A stretch of 41,570 nt of DNA from Methylococcaceae bacterium (GTDB taxonomy: Bacteria; Pseudomonadota; Gammaproteobacteria; Methylococcales; Methylomonadaceae), in contig DAOUSJ010000007.1 in the NCBI GenBank assembly GCA_030627285.1, forward strand, positions 1 through 41,570, written 5' to 3'. Below the pieces are notes generated by a model. That model did no database searches and had not been told where the DNA came from. It worked only from the letters and a program-made list of their open reading frames with translations. The first letter of the stretch is position 1. Each line of letters starts with the position of its first letter. Shown here piece by piece: positions 1-10,669 of the stretch. The translations under genes and the position numbers were made by a program.

Positions 1-813
1 CATTCAATTGATATAAGTGCTTTAAGTAACAATAACCAACCACATTCTAGCGAGAATGAAACTACTTGTATTGAAATTAAAAATTTAAATCTTTTTTATG
101 GTGAAAAACAGGCCTTGTTCAATGTGAACATGAAAATTCCTAAGAAAAAAGTTACTGCATATATTGGACCTAGTGGTTGTGGTAAATCCACTTTATTACG
201 TAGCATTAACCGCATGAATGATTTGGTTGATAGTGCTAAAATTGATGGTCAAATTCTATTAGATGATAAAAACATTTATGATAAATCTGTAAATGTGGCA
301 GATTTACGTAGACGTGTAGGCATGGTATTTCAGAAGCCTAATCCATTTCCAAAGTCAATTTATGAGAATGTAGCTTATGGCTTAAGAATTCAAGGAATTA
401 ATGATAGGCGTACTTTGGATGAAATTGTAGAAAAATCCTTACGTGGTGCTGCCTTATGGGATGAAATGAAGGATCGTTTAAATGATAATGCGTTAGGCAT
501 GTCTGGTGGTCAACAACAACGTTTGGTAATTGCGCGCGCGATTGCTATTGAACCTGAAGTAATGTTACTTGATGAGCCAGCTTCGGCTTTAGATCCTATT
601 TCTACTTTGAAAATTGAAGAGTTAATTAATGAGTTGAAAGAAACTTATACCATCGTAATTGTGACGCATAATATGCAACAAGCGGCTAGGGTTTCTGACT
701 ATACAGCGTTTATGTACATGGGCGAATTAATAGAGTTTGGTCAAACTAATCAATTATTTACTAATCCTACTAAAAAACAAACTGAAGATTATATTACTGG
801 TCGTTACGGATAA
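1..813 (+). CDS. pstB: Phosphate ABC transporter ATP-binding protein PstB (5' truncated by window edge)
   Basis: Frame is open from base 1 ([13 protein letters not shown]...[21 protein letters not shown]), so the listed ORF start at 115 is internal. Walker [10 protein letters not shown], signature [14 protein letters not shown], Walker [14 protein letters not shown]. Followed by phoU. Confidence 0.95.
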   Translation, partial: HSIDISALSNNNQPHSSENETTCIEIKNLNLFYGEKQALFNVNMKIPKKKVTAYIGPSGCGKSTLLRSINRMNDLVDSAKIDGQILLDDKNIYDKSVNVADLRRRVGMVFQKPNPFPKSIYENVAYGLRIQGINDRRTLDEIVEKSLRGAALWDEMKDRLNDNALGMSGGQQQRLVIARAIAIEPEVMLLDEPASALDPISTLKIEELINELKETYTIVIVTHNMQQAARVSDYTAFMYMGELIEFGQTNQLFTNPTKKQTEDYITGRYG

Positions 814-822
814 AATAAAACC

Positions 823-1539
823 ATGGAAAATAATAAAATAGGGCATCATATTTCTGAACAATTTAATCGTGAACTTGAGGAAATACGGAATAAAGTTTTG
901 ACTATGGGTGGCTTAGTTGAACGTCAAATTAATTTGGCTACGCAAGCTTTTTCGCAAAGTGATATTGAATTAGCAGAAACTGTGATTCAACAGGATAATC
1001 ATGTTAATGATTTAGAGGTAGAAATTGATCGTGAATGTATTGAAATTATTGCCTTACGTCAGCCTACTGCATTTGATTTAAGATTATTAATTTCAGTAAT
1101 TAAAACTATCAATGAATTAGAACGGGTTGGCGATCAAGCGAAAAGAATTTCCCAAATGACTATTCATTTATCTGATGGTGATAATAATGATCATTATTAC
1201 GAACTTCAACATATTTCTGAAATGGTTAGCGCGATGTTACATGATGCTTTAGATTCATTTGCCCGTATGAATATTAAGGAAGCAGCCAATATTAATCAAC
1301 AAATTAAAAGTGTAAATCGTGAATACCAAAGTATTGTGCGTCAATTAATTACTAAAATGATGGAAAATCCAACTAATATTAGTCGCTCATTGGATTTATT
1401 ATGGGCTGCTAGAGCTTTAGAAAGAATTGGAGATCATGCTTGCAATATTAGTCAACATGTAATTTATTTGGTAAATGGTGAAGATGTACACCATTTAAGC
1501 ACCGAAGAATTAAACAAAAAAATTGAACCAAAATTGTGA
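823..1539 (+). CDS. phoU: Phosphate-specific transport regulator PhoU
   Basis: PhoU repeats with E-x-x-x-D motifs (ELERVGDQAKRIS; ALERIGDHACNIS); directly downstream of pstB. Confidence 0.95.
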   Translation: MENNKIGHHISEQFNRELEEIRNKVLTMGGLVERQINLATQAFSQSDIELAETVIQQDNHVNDLEVEIDRECIEIIALRQPTAFDLRLLISVIKTINELERVGDQAKRISQMTIHLSDGDNNDHYYELQHISEMVSAMLHDALDSFARMNIKEAANINQQIKSVNREYQSIVRQLITKMMENPTNISRSLDLLWAARALERIGDHACNISQHVIYLVNGEDVHHLSTEELNKKIEPKL

Positions 1540-1557
1540 GCCTAAATCAATAATGCC

Positions 1558-2250
1558 ATGTCATTAAATATTCTTATTGTTGAAGATGAAGATGCTATTC
1601 GAGAAATGTTAATCATGGTTCTCAAACAATCTAATTTACAAGTTTTCGGAGTTGTAAATGCGGAAGAAGCATTGAAATTTTTAGCAGATAATCCTTTGCC
1701 AGATTTGATTTTATTGGATTGGATGTTGCCAGGAATTAATGGTATTCAATTAGCCCAACGTTTAAAAAAAGATGAGTTATATCAACAAGTACCGATTATA
1801 TTATTAACTGCTCGTGGTGAAGAAGAAGATAAAATTAAAGGTTTAGATTGTGGTGCCGATGATTATATGACTAAACCTTTTTCACCTAGAGAACTGATTG
1901 CACGAATTAAAGCTGTGATTCGTAGAGGTGGAAAAAATATTAATCCGCAACAAATTTCTATTGGCGATATGATATTAGATATTGCTCAACATAGATTAAA
2001 TATTGATAATCAAATTGTAGAAATTAGTCCAACTGAATTTCGCTTAATGCAATTTTTTATGAGTCACCCAGATAAAGTTTACAGTCGAACTCAATTATTA
2101 GATCAAGTATGGGGGCGCAGTGCTTACATTGAAGAACGTACAGTAGATGTACATATTCGACGCTTGCGAAAAATTTTAGCTAATTATCAAAAAGACCAGT
2201 TAATTAAAACAGTTCGAGGTTTTGGTTACCGTTTTTCCATACTGGATTAA
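1558..2250 (+). CDS. phoB: Phosphate regulon response regulator PhoB
   Basis: Receiver domain (DLILLDWMLPGINGIQL, DDYMTKPFSPRELIARI) plus OmpR-type winged helix (VDVHIRRLRKIL, IKTVRGFGYRF). Confidence 0.95.
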   Translation: MSLNILIVEDEDAIREMLIMVLKQSNLQVFGVVNAEEALKFLADNPLPDLILLDWMLPGINGIQLAQRLKKDELYQQVPIILLTARGEEEDKIKGLDCGADDYMTKPFSPRELIARIKAVIRRGGKNINPQQISIGDMILDIAQHRLNIDNQIVEISPTEFRLMQFFMSHPDKVYSRTQLLDQVWGRSAYIEERTVDVHIRRLRKILANYQKDQLIKTVRGFGYRFSILD

Positions 2251-2254
2251 TTCA

Positions 2255-3538
2255 ATGTTTATGTGGAAAAATATAATCATCAAATTAATGCTACTCATAA
2301 TCTGTACTTGGATTATAAGTATTTTTATTGGCCACTTTACCTTAATGCTGCTATTTATTTTTTTCGGAGCATTTATTCAACAAACTATTTTGATTTCTCA
2401 ACTAGAACGTTGGTTAAGTACTGGCGCTGGTGGTAATATTCCTAAAGGTAAAGGTATTTGGGAAAATATTTATTATCACTTTTATTGTTTACGCAATGCC
2501 AAGAAAAAACGCAAAAAACAATTAAGCAAAATTATTAAACAATTTCGTCAATCCACAGATGTATTGCCTGATGCAGCTATTGTTTTAGGCGAAAACAATG
2601 AAATAGAATGGTCGAATAAACTAGCTAAAAAAGTTTTAGGTTTAAAGAAAGTTGATAAAGGTCAACGCTTATCTAATCTAATTCGTAGCCCAGAATTCAT
2701 ATTATTTCTCAATACATCCCATGAAGATGAAACTTTAATAATTATTTCACCAATTAATTCAAATATAAGTTTACAAATCCGCTTGGTTAAATATGGAATT
2801 GGACAACGTTTATTAATTGCGCAAGATATTACCCAGCAACAAAAAATAGAAAGTATGCGCAAAAATTTTGTGGATAATGTTTCGCATGAACTTAGAACTC
2901 CATTAACAGTATTAAAGGGCTATTTAGAAACTTTACAGGACATTAATTACACTAATAACCAGCAATCTGAATTATTAGGCTATTCATTAACTCAAATGTA
3001 TGGGCAAACTGAGAGAATGCAGTATTTAGTTGATGATTTATTGCTCTTAGCACGTTTAGAAACCCAGCAACAAAAAGTTGGTTATGTAGATATTATAGCT
3101 TTAATCAACATCATTTGTATGGAGATAGAAGGTTTAGAAACTCAACCAAGAATTGAATTACATTTTAAAACTGATTCAGGCCTATATGGTGAAGAAGCTG
3201 ATTTATATAGTGCGTTTAGTAATTTGATAGTTAATGCTTTAAAATATTCACCGCCTGAATCAACGGTGAAAGTTATTTGGTCACAGAAAAATAATTATTT
3301 ATATTTTGATGTAATTGATACTGGCGAAGGTATTGCTGAAATTCACATTCCAAGAATTACAGAAAGATTTTATCGGATAGATATTAAACGTAATTATAAA
3401 TTAAGTGGCACCGGTCTAGGATTGGCTATTGTTAAACATGTATTAATGCGCCATGAAGCTAAGTTGATTATTAATAGCCAACCCCAACAAGGCAGCCATT
3501 TTAGCTGTGAATTTCCCAAACAAGCACTTAAAAAATAA
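2255..3538 (+). CDS. phoR: Phosphate regulon sensor histidine kinase PhoR
   Basis: N-terminal TM region, PAS-like region, H-box FVDNVSHELRTPLTVLKGYLE, ATPase boxes; follows phoB. ATG at 2255 preferred over 2222, which lies inside phoB. Confidence 0.93.
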   Translation: MFMWKNIIIKLMLLIICTWIISIFIGHFTLMLLFIFFGAFIQQTILISQLERWLSTGAGGNIPKGKGIWENIYYHFYCLRNAKKKRKKQLSKIIKQFRQSTDVLPDAAIVLGENNEIEWSNKLAKKVLGLKKVDKGQRLSNLIRSPEFILFLNTSHEDETLIIISPINSNISLQIRLVKYGIGQRLLIAQDITQQQKIESMRKNFVDNVSHELRTPLTVLKGYLETLQDINYTNNQQSELLGYSLTQMYGQTERMQYLVDDLLLLARLETQQQKVGYVDIIALINIICMEIEGLETQPRIELHFKTDSGLYGEEADLYSAFSNLIVNALKYSPPESTVKVIWSQKNNYLYFDVIDTGEGIAEIHIPRITERFYRIDIKRNYKLSGTGLGLAIVKHVLMRHEAKLIINSQPQQGSHFSCEFPKQALKK

Positions 3539-3541
3539 ACC

Positions 3542-3988
3542 TTATTTTAATAAACGTCCTTTAGCATCTTTTTCAATATGTCCTGCATAAATTAGAATGC
3601 CTTCAATAAATCCCCACATAACTCCAAAACCGCCAGTAATAAAAGTTACAATTATTTGCGCTAGAGCTACCCAATAAAATCCTAAATAAATTCTATGCAC
3701 ACCAATTGCACCTAATAATATTCCCAAAATTCCGGCAATATTTCTACTTTTAACTGGGCGCAGATTTTTTAAATGTACTCCGGCTATACTTACTTCAAGC
3801 ACTTCACCTTCTTCTTCTAAAAAATCTACTTCATCACCAACCTTAGGCTCATCTTCTGAAGTCCAAGTAGTAATATAAAATTCAAAAAATTGTTCTTCAT
3901 CAACTTTAATTACCCCAGTTTGAATATCTTTATCATAACTTTCTATTTGTCCTAACATTTTTGGCTCCTCAATAGTATAAATCTGCAC
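3542..3988 (-). CDS. TM2 domain-containing protein with N-terminal OB/cold-shock-like segment
   Basis: C-terminal TM2 pattern (AGILGILLGAIGVHRIYLGFYWVALAQIIVTFITGGFGVMWGFIEGILIYAG); N-terminal GQIESYDKDIQTGVIKVDEEQFFEF... resembles a small beta-barrel. Start may be the Met at 3958. Confidence 0.75.
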   Translation of the reverse strand: MQIYTIEEPKMLGQIESYDKDIQTGVIKVDEEQFFEFYITTWTSEDEPKVGDEVDFLEEEGEVLEVSIAGVHLKNLRPVKSRNIAGILGILLGAIGVHRIYLGFYWVALAQIIVTFITGGFGVMWGFIEGILIYAGHIEKDAKGRLLK

Positions 3989-3989
3989 A

Positions 3990-5030
3990 TTATGTGGTTG
4001 TTATGTGTGCTTGGGCAAATGTTGCCATATTATTATGTAATAAACATGCCATTTGCAATAATGGTAACGCCGCTACTGCACCACTACCTTCACCTAAACG
4101 TAAATTTAAATTTAATAAAGGTTTAACAGTTAAAGCTTCCAAAACCATAGCATGACCATGTTCTTGTGATTGATGCGCATAAAAACACCAAGATTTCACT
4201 AATGGATTTAATTTGATTGCAACTAATGCAGCTACAGTGGCAATAAAACCATCCACTAAAATAGGTAACTTTTGTTGAGCTGCAAAAATATATGCTCCCA
4301 CTAAAGCTGCAATTTCAAAGCCACCTAAATATTGTAAGATCTCTAAAGGAGTTTTTAAATGGGCTTGATGTCGCGCTAATGCTTGTTCAATAACTTGAAT
4401 TTTATGCTGTAATTTATCACCAAATACTCCAGTTCCTGCACCAGTTAAAACTTTAGCTTCTTGATTTAAGATAGCACATGCTATAGCACTAGCACTGGTA
4501 GTATTAGCAATTCCCATTTCACCACCAATAAAAATTTGCGCTGCTTGAGATAATGCCCGTTTAACTGCAAATTTACCAGCATTTAAAGCCTGATTTAATT
4601 GAATTTTAGTCATAGCTGCTTGAGTTAAAAAATTCGCCGTACCTAAAGCTGATTTATCTACAATTAAACTTGGAAATTCCAAGGTGGTTACTAAACCTAC
4701 ATCTATAACCTCAAATTCAGCTTGAACATACTGGCTTAAAACATTAATTGCTGCACCACCATGAAGAAAATTTTTCACCATTTCCACGCTTACCGCTTGA
4801 GGAAATGCAGATACTGATTCAGTAGCGATTCCATGATCCGCCGCAAAAACAGATACCCAAACTCGGTTAATACTAGGCTTTATAGTAGCTTGCATAGCCG
4901 CCAAGCGAATCGCTAAAGTTTCTAGATCCCCTAAAGAACCTGCTGGTTTAGTCAATTGTAATTGATGTTCTAATGCCAATTGTTCAAATTTTGCACTAGG
5001 AGGAGTAATTGAATCAAATAACCACTGCAT
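3990..5030 (-). CDS. cobT: Nicotinate-nucleotide--dimethylbenzimidazole phosphoribosyltransferase
   Basis: TKPAGSLGDLE, FAADHGIA, GEMGIANTTSASA, TGAGTG, HQSQEHGHA, LRLGEGSGAVAALPLL motifs. Confidence 0.95.
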   Translation of the reverse strand: MQWLFDSITPPSAKFEQLALEHQLQLTKPAGSLGDLETLAIRLAAMQATIKPSINRVWVSVFAADHGIATESVSAFPQAVSVEMVKNFLHGGAAINVLSQYVQAEFEVIDVGLVTTLEFPSLIVDKSALGTANFLTQAAMTKIQLNQALNAGKFAVKRALSQAAQIFIGGEMGIANTTSASAIACAILNQEAKVLTGAGTGVFGDKLQHKIQVIEQALARHQAHLKTPLEILQYLGGFEIAALVGAYIFAAQQKLPILVDGFIATVAALVAIKLNPLVKSWCFYAHQSQEHGHAMVLEALTVKPLLNLNLRLGEGSGAVAALPLLQMACLLHNNMATFAQAHITTT

Positions 5031-5552
5031 TTATTTCAATACCTGTGCTAAACCCGCTGTCACTAAAATTACTCGCTGACATATTTGGGCTAATTCTTGA
5101 TGCAATTTACCGGTTTCCTCAACAAATTTTCTGGTCATAGCTGACATAGGTATAATGCCTAAACCTAGCTCATTACTCACTAAAATAATATCCGTATTTA
5201 ACTGTGGCAAGACTGCAATTAACTCCGCTCGTTGTTGCTCAAATACTTGAATTTGCATTTCACCTTGTGAATTAAATAAACTCTGACTTAACCACAAAGT
5301 TAAACAATCCACTAATAAACAGCGTTCAGGTTGGGCATATTCAGTTAAAACTCGCGCTAAAAATAATGGTTCTTCTACTGTTTGCCAATGCGCAGGACGT
5401 TGTTGTTGATGTTTTTGAATCCGATGTTGCATTTCCAGATCTTTGGATTCTGCAGTAGCAATATAAATCACTTCTTTAGCAGAATTTTTAGCTAATTTTT
5501 CAGCATATAAACTTTTACCAGAACTTGCACCGCCAAGAATTAATTGCAACAT
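5031..5552 (-). CDS. cobU: Bifunctional adenosylcobinamide kinase / adenosylcobinamide-phosphate guanylyltransferase
   Basis: MLQLILGGASSGKSLYAEKLA P-loop, YIATAE, HWQTVEEP, LVDCLTLWLS, SNELGLGIIPM. Start set at 5552 (listed ORF to 5633 runs into the upstream gene); start/stop overlap with upstream ORF. Confidence 0.93.
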   Translation of the reverse strand: MLQLILGGASSGKSLYAEKLAKNSAKEVIYIATAESKDLEMQHRIQKHQQQRPAHWQTVEEPLFLARVLTEYAQPERCLLVDCLTLWLSQSLFNSQGEMQIQVFEQQRAELIAVLPQLNTDIILVSNELGLGIIPMSAMTRKFVEETGKLHQELAQICQRVILVTAGLAQVLK

Positions 5553-6055
5553 TAAACTTGCCTCATCATGGCAAACACCCAACCCATAACCCAATATGAA
5601 CCTAAAATGTATAACAAAGCAATGCCTAAACAAAAACTAAATGCTTGGGTCAAAGCATGACGTAAAATATGCGCTGTAACTATCCAATGCCAAATTGCTA
5701 AAGCAATGATTAAGATAAAATTAAACCCAAAACTAGACAAACTAATTAACACTGGAAATGCAAATAAACTTATTATTGCATCAACACCTAATAACGCCAT
5801 TAAGGTCTGTTGAAATCGTTCCTGTTTTGCTGCCAACATTAATATAATTTGACAAAAACCTAGTGCTAAAAATAATTCCACGCCTACTTGAATTAATGCA
5901 TTTAAGATACTAGTATTAAGCCACATAGTACTAAAACTAATTATCATATAGACTGCTATGACTAATTGAAATAATACTTTTGAATCTGGAATATCTTGCG
6001 GAGCTTTTTTAAATAGGGTAATTTCAAAGAATAATTTTATCAATGCTAGCATCAA
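5552..6055 (-). CDS. Hypothetical integral membrane protein
   Basis: Several hydrophobic helices; stop overlaps the cobU start by one base and its start overlaps the end of the ABC-F gene, so it is probably co-transcribed. Confidence 0.7.
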   Translation of the reverse strand: MMLALIKLFFEITLFKKAPQDIPDSKVLFQLVIAVYMIISFSTMWLNTSILNALIQVGVELFLALGFCQIILMLAAKQERFQQTLMALLGVDAIISLFAFPVLISLSSFGFNFILIIALAIWHWIVTAHILRHALTQAFSFCLGIALLYILGSYWVMGWVFAMMRQV

Positions 6056-7947
6056 ATTTCTGCCTGTTCCAATTGTTCACTTGCCAACATCCATGCTTCT
6101 TCAGTTGAATCTACGGCTTTATCAATTTCAGCTTTTTGAGCTAATAAAGCTTTTAAACGCTCTTTTTCACTGGCTTGATATAAAGCAGAATTAGACAGTT
6201 GTTGTTCTAATTCCTGCTGTTGTTCGTGATGAAATTCTAATTGAGTTTCAGCTTGTTTTAAAGCATCAGTTAAAGGTTTTAAACGTTGTCGACGCTGAGC
6301 TTCTTGTTGTCTCAAAGCTTTACGTGACCGTGTAGTTTCCGCAACTTCAGTAACTGCATCCAAGTTTTTAAGCTGCTTTTTTTGTGCCGCTAACCACAAT
6401 CTATAATCATCCAAATCTCCATCAAAAGGCATTACTTTACCATCAGCAACCAACAAAAATTTATCCGTTACTGAACGCAATAAATGTCTATCATGCGAAA
6501 CCACAATCATTGCACCTTGATAATTCTGCAAAGCTACACTTAAAGCATGCCGCATTTCAATGTCTAAGTGATTGGTCGGTTCATCCAATAACAATAAATT
6601 CGGGTTTTGATATACAATTAAAGCTAAAACTAATCTAGCTTTCTCACCACCTGAAAATGGAGCTACAAGTTCCAAAACTTGATCGCCTTTAAAATCAAAC
6701 CCACCTAAAAAATTGCGTAATTCTTTTTCGGTAGCTTTTGGATCTATACGCTGCAAATGCCATAATGGTGTAGCATCCAAATGTAATTGCTCTAATTGAT
6801 GTTGCGCAAAATAACCTAATCTTAATGCATCTGCTTGTAAAAAAATTCCGCTTAAAGCTTGCATATCCGCAGCTAATACTTTGATTAAACTTGATTTACC
6901 GGCACCATTTGCACCTAATAAACCAATTCTATCTCCTGGTGCAACTGACATGGTTACATTATCCAGAATAATTTTAGTTGGATAACCAATCTGTGCATCT
7001 TCCAATTGCAACAATGGATTTGGCATTTTTTCTGGTGCAGGAAAACTAAAATTAAATGGTGAGTCTATATGTGCTTGGGTAATTAATACCATGCGTTCTA
7101 AAGATTTCACCCGACTTTGCGCTTGCTTTGCCTTGGTTGCTTGAGCTTTAAATCTAGTAATAAAACTTTGAATATGAGTAATTTCGCGCTGCTGTTTCTC
7201 GTAAGAAGTTTGTTGTTGCGCTAATTTTTCTGCACGCATAGTTTCAAAGGCTGAATAATTACCAGTGTAAATTTGCGCTTGTTGCTTTTCAATATGCACA
7301 ATATGACTAGTAATTGTGTCTAAAAAATCCCGATCATGCGAAATTAATAATAGCGTGCCAGCATAAGATACTAGCCATTCTTGTAACCAAATTACTGCGT
7401 CCAAATCCAAATGGTTAGTTGGCTCATCCAACAATAATACATCGGATCTGCACATCAAAGCTTGAGCTAAATTTAAACGCATCCGCCAGCCACCAGAAAA
7501 TTCCTGCACGGCTTGTTGGTGTTGGTTAACTTCAAAACCTAAACCACTTAATAAACGTGCAGCTTTGGCAGGAATTCGATAAGCGTCTATTGCTTCTAAA
7601 GCAGCATGTAATTCAGCTAATTGCATGCCATCATTTTGTTGTTCTGCGACTTGAGCTTGTTGTTGTAATTTTCTTAAGTCACGATCGCCATCAATTACAA
7701 AATCTAAAGCTGTAGTTTCTAATGCTGGTGTTTCTTGAGCTACATGGGCTATTCGCAAACCAGGAGGCATAGAAAATTCACCTTCATCAGCATGTAATAT
7801 TCCTTGAATTAATGAAAAAAAACTAGATTTACCTACCCCATTTGCACCTGTAATTCCAGCTTTTTGACCTTTGTGTAAAGTGAAACTAGTTTGAGTAAAT
7901 AAGACTTTAATTCCACGTCTTAGACTAATATTTTTGAAATTTAACAT
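6052..7947 (-). CDS. yheS: ABC-F family ATPase (YheS/Uup-like)
   Basis: Two ABC cassettes (GANGVGKSS / FSGGWRMRLNLAQAL / LLLDEPTNHLD; GANGAGKSS / FSGGEKARLVLALIV / LLLDEPTNHLD), interdomain linker, C-terminal coiled coil, no TM domain. Confidence 0.88.
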   Translation of the reverse strand: MLNFKNISLRRGIKVLFTQTSFTLHKGQKAGITGANGVGKSSFFSLIQGILHADEGEFSMPPGLRIAHVAQETPALETTALDFVIDGDRDLRKLQQQAQVAEQQNDGMQLAELHAALEAIDAYRIPAKAARLLSGLGFEVNQHQQAVQEFSGGWRMRLNLAQALMCRSDVLLLDEPTNHLDLDAVIWLQEWLVSYAGTLLLISHDRDFLDTITSHIVHIEKQQAQIYTGNYSAFETMRAEKLAQQQTSYEKQQREITHIQSFITRFKAQATKAKQAQSRVKSLERMVLITQAHIDSPFNFSFPAPEKMPNPLLQLEDAQIGYPTKIILDNVTMSVAPGDRIGLLGANGAGKSSLIKVLAADMQALSGIFLQADALRLGYFAQHQLEQLHLDATPLWHLQRIDPKATEKELRNFLGGFDFKGDQVLELVAPFSGGEKARLVLALIVYQNPNLLLLDEPTNHLDIEMRHALSVALQNYQGAMIVVSHDRHLLRSVTDKFLLVADGKVMPFDGDLDDYRLWLAAQKKQLKNLDAVTEVAETTRSRKALRQQEAQRRQRLKPLTDALKQAETQLEFHHEQQQELEQQLSNSALYQASEKERLKALLAQKAEIDKAVDSTEEAWMLASEQLEQAEI

Positions 7948-8000
7948 GATGGGTAGATAAAATTATTTAAGTGAGCAAAGCTAATAAAGCTAAATTTTAA

Positions 8001-8522
8001 TTAGCCTAAACGATCAATCATGTCCTCTACTTGTTCAGAAAATTTTTCCAAATCACCACTAATCATGGTTTCTACTGGAATAATTAACGCAGTATTTAAA
8101 TCAATGTAAATATGTACATACTTTTCCACATATTCTACTCGCACCAAGTCATACCAAGGCATTTGATGTTTTCCAGAGGGAGATTTTTCTAATAAATAAT
8201 CTGGCTCTATACTTAACTTATAGCTACCAAACATAGATTTTTTTTCAACTTCAGTATATTTTTCTAAAATCTGGCGACGCATATCCAATTTCATTACATA
8301 TGGCGATACAAAACTCCATATTACCGCCAAAATAGCTACATAAGCGGCAGTCAGCATGTCAGCATAATAAATATAATAAAATAAGCCAATTATTAACATT
8401 ACTCCAGGCACAAATAAACTATTTCTGCGGATTGATTGTTGCAAAATTTGATCAGTTTTTATCCGTTGTTCGTTAAAATGTAGTAAATCTTCTTCTCTAA
8501 ATTTATATTCAATTTGAAACAT
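8001..8522 (-). CDS. YcxB-like family membrane protein
   Basis: Two adjacent TM segments followed by a PH-like region with YLLEKSPSGKHQMPWYDLVRVEYVEKYVHIYI and VIPVETM. Start MFQIEYKF at 8522 preferred over 8564. Confidence 0.65.
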   Translation of the reverse strand: MFQIEYKFREEDLLHFNEQRIKTDQILQQSIRRNSLFVPGVMLIIGLFYYIYYADMLTAAYVAILAVIWSFVSPYVMKLDMRRQILEKYTEVEKKSMFGSYKLSIEPDYLLEKSPSGKHQMPWYDLVRVEYVEKYVHIYIDLNTALIIPVETMISGDLEKFSEQVEDMIDRLG

Positions 8523-8544
8523 GATGCCATCATTAATAAAAGTG

Positions 8545-8579
8545 CAAAAACACCTGATAAGCATGCATACCTATCAGGT
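8545..8579 (-). terminator. Rho-independent terminator downstream of pgk
   Basis: ACCTGATA (8552-8559) / TATCAGGT (8572-8579) perfect 8-bp stem; T-run follows on the minus strand. Confidence 0.7.
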
Positions 8580-8588
8580 TTAGCTAAG

Positions 8589-9764
8589 CTATGCGCCGCG
8601 TTGTGCTAACATCGCAACTGCTGGAAGGGTTTTACCTTCTAGAAATTCCAAAAATGCGCCTCCGCCTGTAGAAGTATATGATACTTGTTCATTAATACCA
8701 TATTTATCAATTGCGGCTAAAGTATCTCCACCACCTGCGATTGAAAAAGCGTCGCTGGCAGCAATTGCATTACTTAATGTTTGAGTACCAGCACTAAATT
8801 GTTCAATTTCAAACACGCCTACAGGTCCATTCCAAACAATAGTTTGTGCAGATTTTAAAATTTCTGCATACTGTTTGCTGGTTTCAGGACCAATATCTAA
8901 AATTAAATCATCAGCTGCTACATCAGCTACATTTTTAACTGTAGCCTCTGCGGTTTCAGAAAATTCTTTAGCACAAACTACATCTACAGGTACTGGTATT
9001 GATGAACCTTTAGCTTCTGCAGCCGCCATTAAACGTTGAGCTTCAGGAACTAAATCAGCTTCATACAAAGATTTTCCTACTGGAAATCCAGCAGCTGCAA
9101 TAAATGTATTAGCAATCCCACCACCAACAATTAATTTATCTACTTTAGTGGATAATGATTCTAAAACTGTGAGTTTAGTTGATACTTTAGAGCCTCCAAC
9201 AATAGCAACTAATGGATGCTTAGGTGCTTCTAATGCTTTCCCCAAAGCAGATAATTCATTAGCTAATAAAGGACCTGCGCAAGCAATAGCTGCATGTTCA
9301 GCTACACTATGGGTAGAAGCTTGCGCTCTATGTGCAGTTCCAAAAGCATCCATTACAAATACATCACATAAAGCAGCTATTTTTTTACCTAAATCAGAAT
9401 TATTTTGCTTTTCACCAATATTGAAACGCACGTTTTCACATAAAACTAATTCACCAGCAACAATTTCAACACCTTTTAACCATTCAGTTTCTAAACGTAC
9501 AGGTATATCTAATAATGCGGCTAAACGCTCTGCAATTGGTTTTAGACTTGCAGCTGCAGAATATTCTCCTTCTGTTGGTCTACCTAAGTGTGACATAATC
9601 ATTACTGCCGCACCTTTTTCTAAAGCAATTTTAATCGTAGGAATGCTGGCTTGAATGCGTAAATCACTAGTGACCTGCCCGTCTTTTACTGGCACATTCA
9701 AATCTTGCCGAATTAAAACTTTTTTGCCTGATAAATCTAAATCCACCATATTAAGTATGGACAT
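8589..9764 (-). CDS. pgk: Phosphoglycerate kinase
   Basis: [84 protein letters not shown]. Confidence 0.97.
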   Translation of the reverse strand: MSILNMVDLDLSGKKVLIRQDLNVPVKDGQVTSDLRIQASIPTIKIALEKGAAVMIMSHLGRPTEGEYSAAASLKPIAERLAALLDIPVRLETEWLKGVEIVAGELVLCENVRFNIGEKQNNSDLGKKIAALCDVFVMDAFGTAHRAQASTHSVAEHAAIACAGPLLANELSALGKALEAPKHPLVAIVGGSKVSTKLTVLESLSTKVDKLIVGGGIANTFIAAAGFPVGKSLYEADLVPEAQRLMAAAEAKGSSIPVPVDVVCAKEFSETAEATVKNVADVAADDLILDIGPETSKQYAEILKSAQTIVWNGPVGVFEIEQFSAGTQTLSNAIAASDAFSIAGGGDTLAAIDKYGINEQVSYTSTGGGAFLEFLEGKTLPAVAMLAQRGA

Positions 9765-9925
9765 TGCGTTTCCTCTAAAATTTAAATTATGTATGAAATA
9801 GCAATTTTATAAACTATTTATTTATGCTTAAATAAGTGAAAAAGTATAACATAATCAAGATAATAGTTTTAAATTGGCGCGCTATAAGATTCATAACTAA
9901 TTAAGACCATAGAATAATTTAAACT

Positions 9926-10669
9926 GTGACTATTTTAATATCTATATTACAAAGCTTGTTTTTAGCTGTGCAATTTTTAACCAGAATTCCAGTTTCGACA
10001 AATTTTACGGTTAATAACAAACAATTAGGACAATCAGTATTATTTTATCCGATTATAGGTTTAATTATTGGTTGCATATTATGGCTAATATCATTGTGCT
10101 TAATAACTGTAAATTCCGTATTATTAGCAGCCATTTTATTAGCTGTATGGGTGGCAATAACTGGTGGTTTACATTTGGATGGGCTGGCAGATTGCAGTGA
10201 TGCTTGGGCAGGTGGTTTAAATAATTCAGCACGCAGTTTAAAAATTATGCAAGATCCACATATAGGCGCATTAGCTGTGGTGATACTCATGATTACACTC
10301 TTATTAAAATGGAGTGCTTTATTTACTTTGCTTGAACAACAAATACCTTTAAATTTTTTAATTATTATTCCAATGTTAGCTCGGAGTGCTATTTTAATTT
10401 TAATGTTAACTGCTGATTACGTGCGACCACAGGGGTTAGGTGCAAAACTTAAACAATATTTACCAAAAAAAATTGCTGGCGTAATATTAATTGTCACATT
10501 AATATTAGGCATTCATTATCTTGGATATATTGCCATAATTTCCATGTTGGTATTAGTTTTTGCCGTGCATAATTTGGCAAAAAAACGTTTGGGTGGTATG
10601 ACTGGAGATGTGTATGGTGCTGTTGTGGAGTTAACAGAAACCACGTTACTTATAAGTTTAGCCATATGA
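9926..10669 (+). CDS. cobS: Adenosylcobinamide-GDP ribazoletransferase (cobalamin synthase)
   Basis: FLTRIPV, LGQSVLFYPIIGLIIG, GGLHLDGLADCSDAW, MQDPHIGALAV, GGMTGDVYGA; GTG start. Confidence 0.94.
   Translation: MTILISILQSLFLAVQFLTRIPVSTNFTVNNKQLGQSVLFYPIIGLIIGCILWLISLCLITVNSVLLAAILLAVWVAITGGLHLDGLADCSDAWAGGLNNSARSLKIMQDPHIGALAVVILMITLLLKWSALFTLLEQQIPLNFLIIIPMLARSAILILMLTADYVRPQGLGAKLKQYLPKKIAGVILIVTLILGIHYLGYIAIISMLVLVFAVHNLAKKRLGGMTGDVYGAVVELTETTLLISLAI

Noticed and set aside
9148-9654. 168-aa plus-strand ORF antisense to pgk
   Set aside because: Mirror ORF inside a strongly conserved coding gene; composition is a by-product of the sense codons.
9765-9925. Possible cobalamin riboswitch upstream of cobS
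   Set aside because: Intergenic region is short and AT-rich; no B12-box-like sequence seen.
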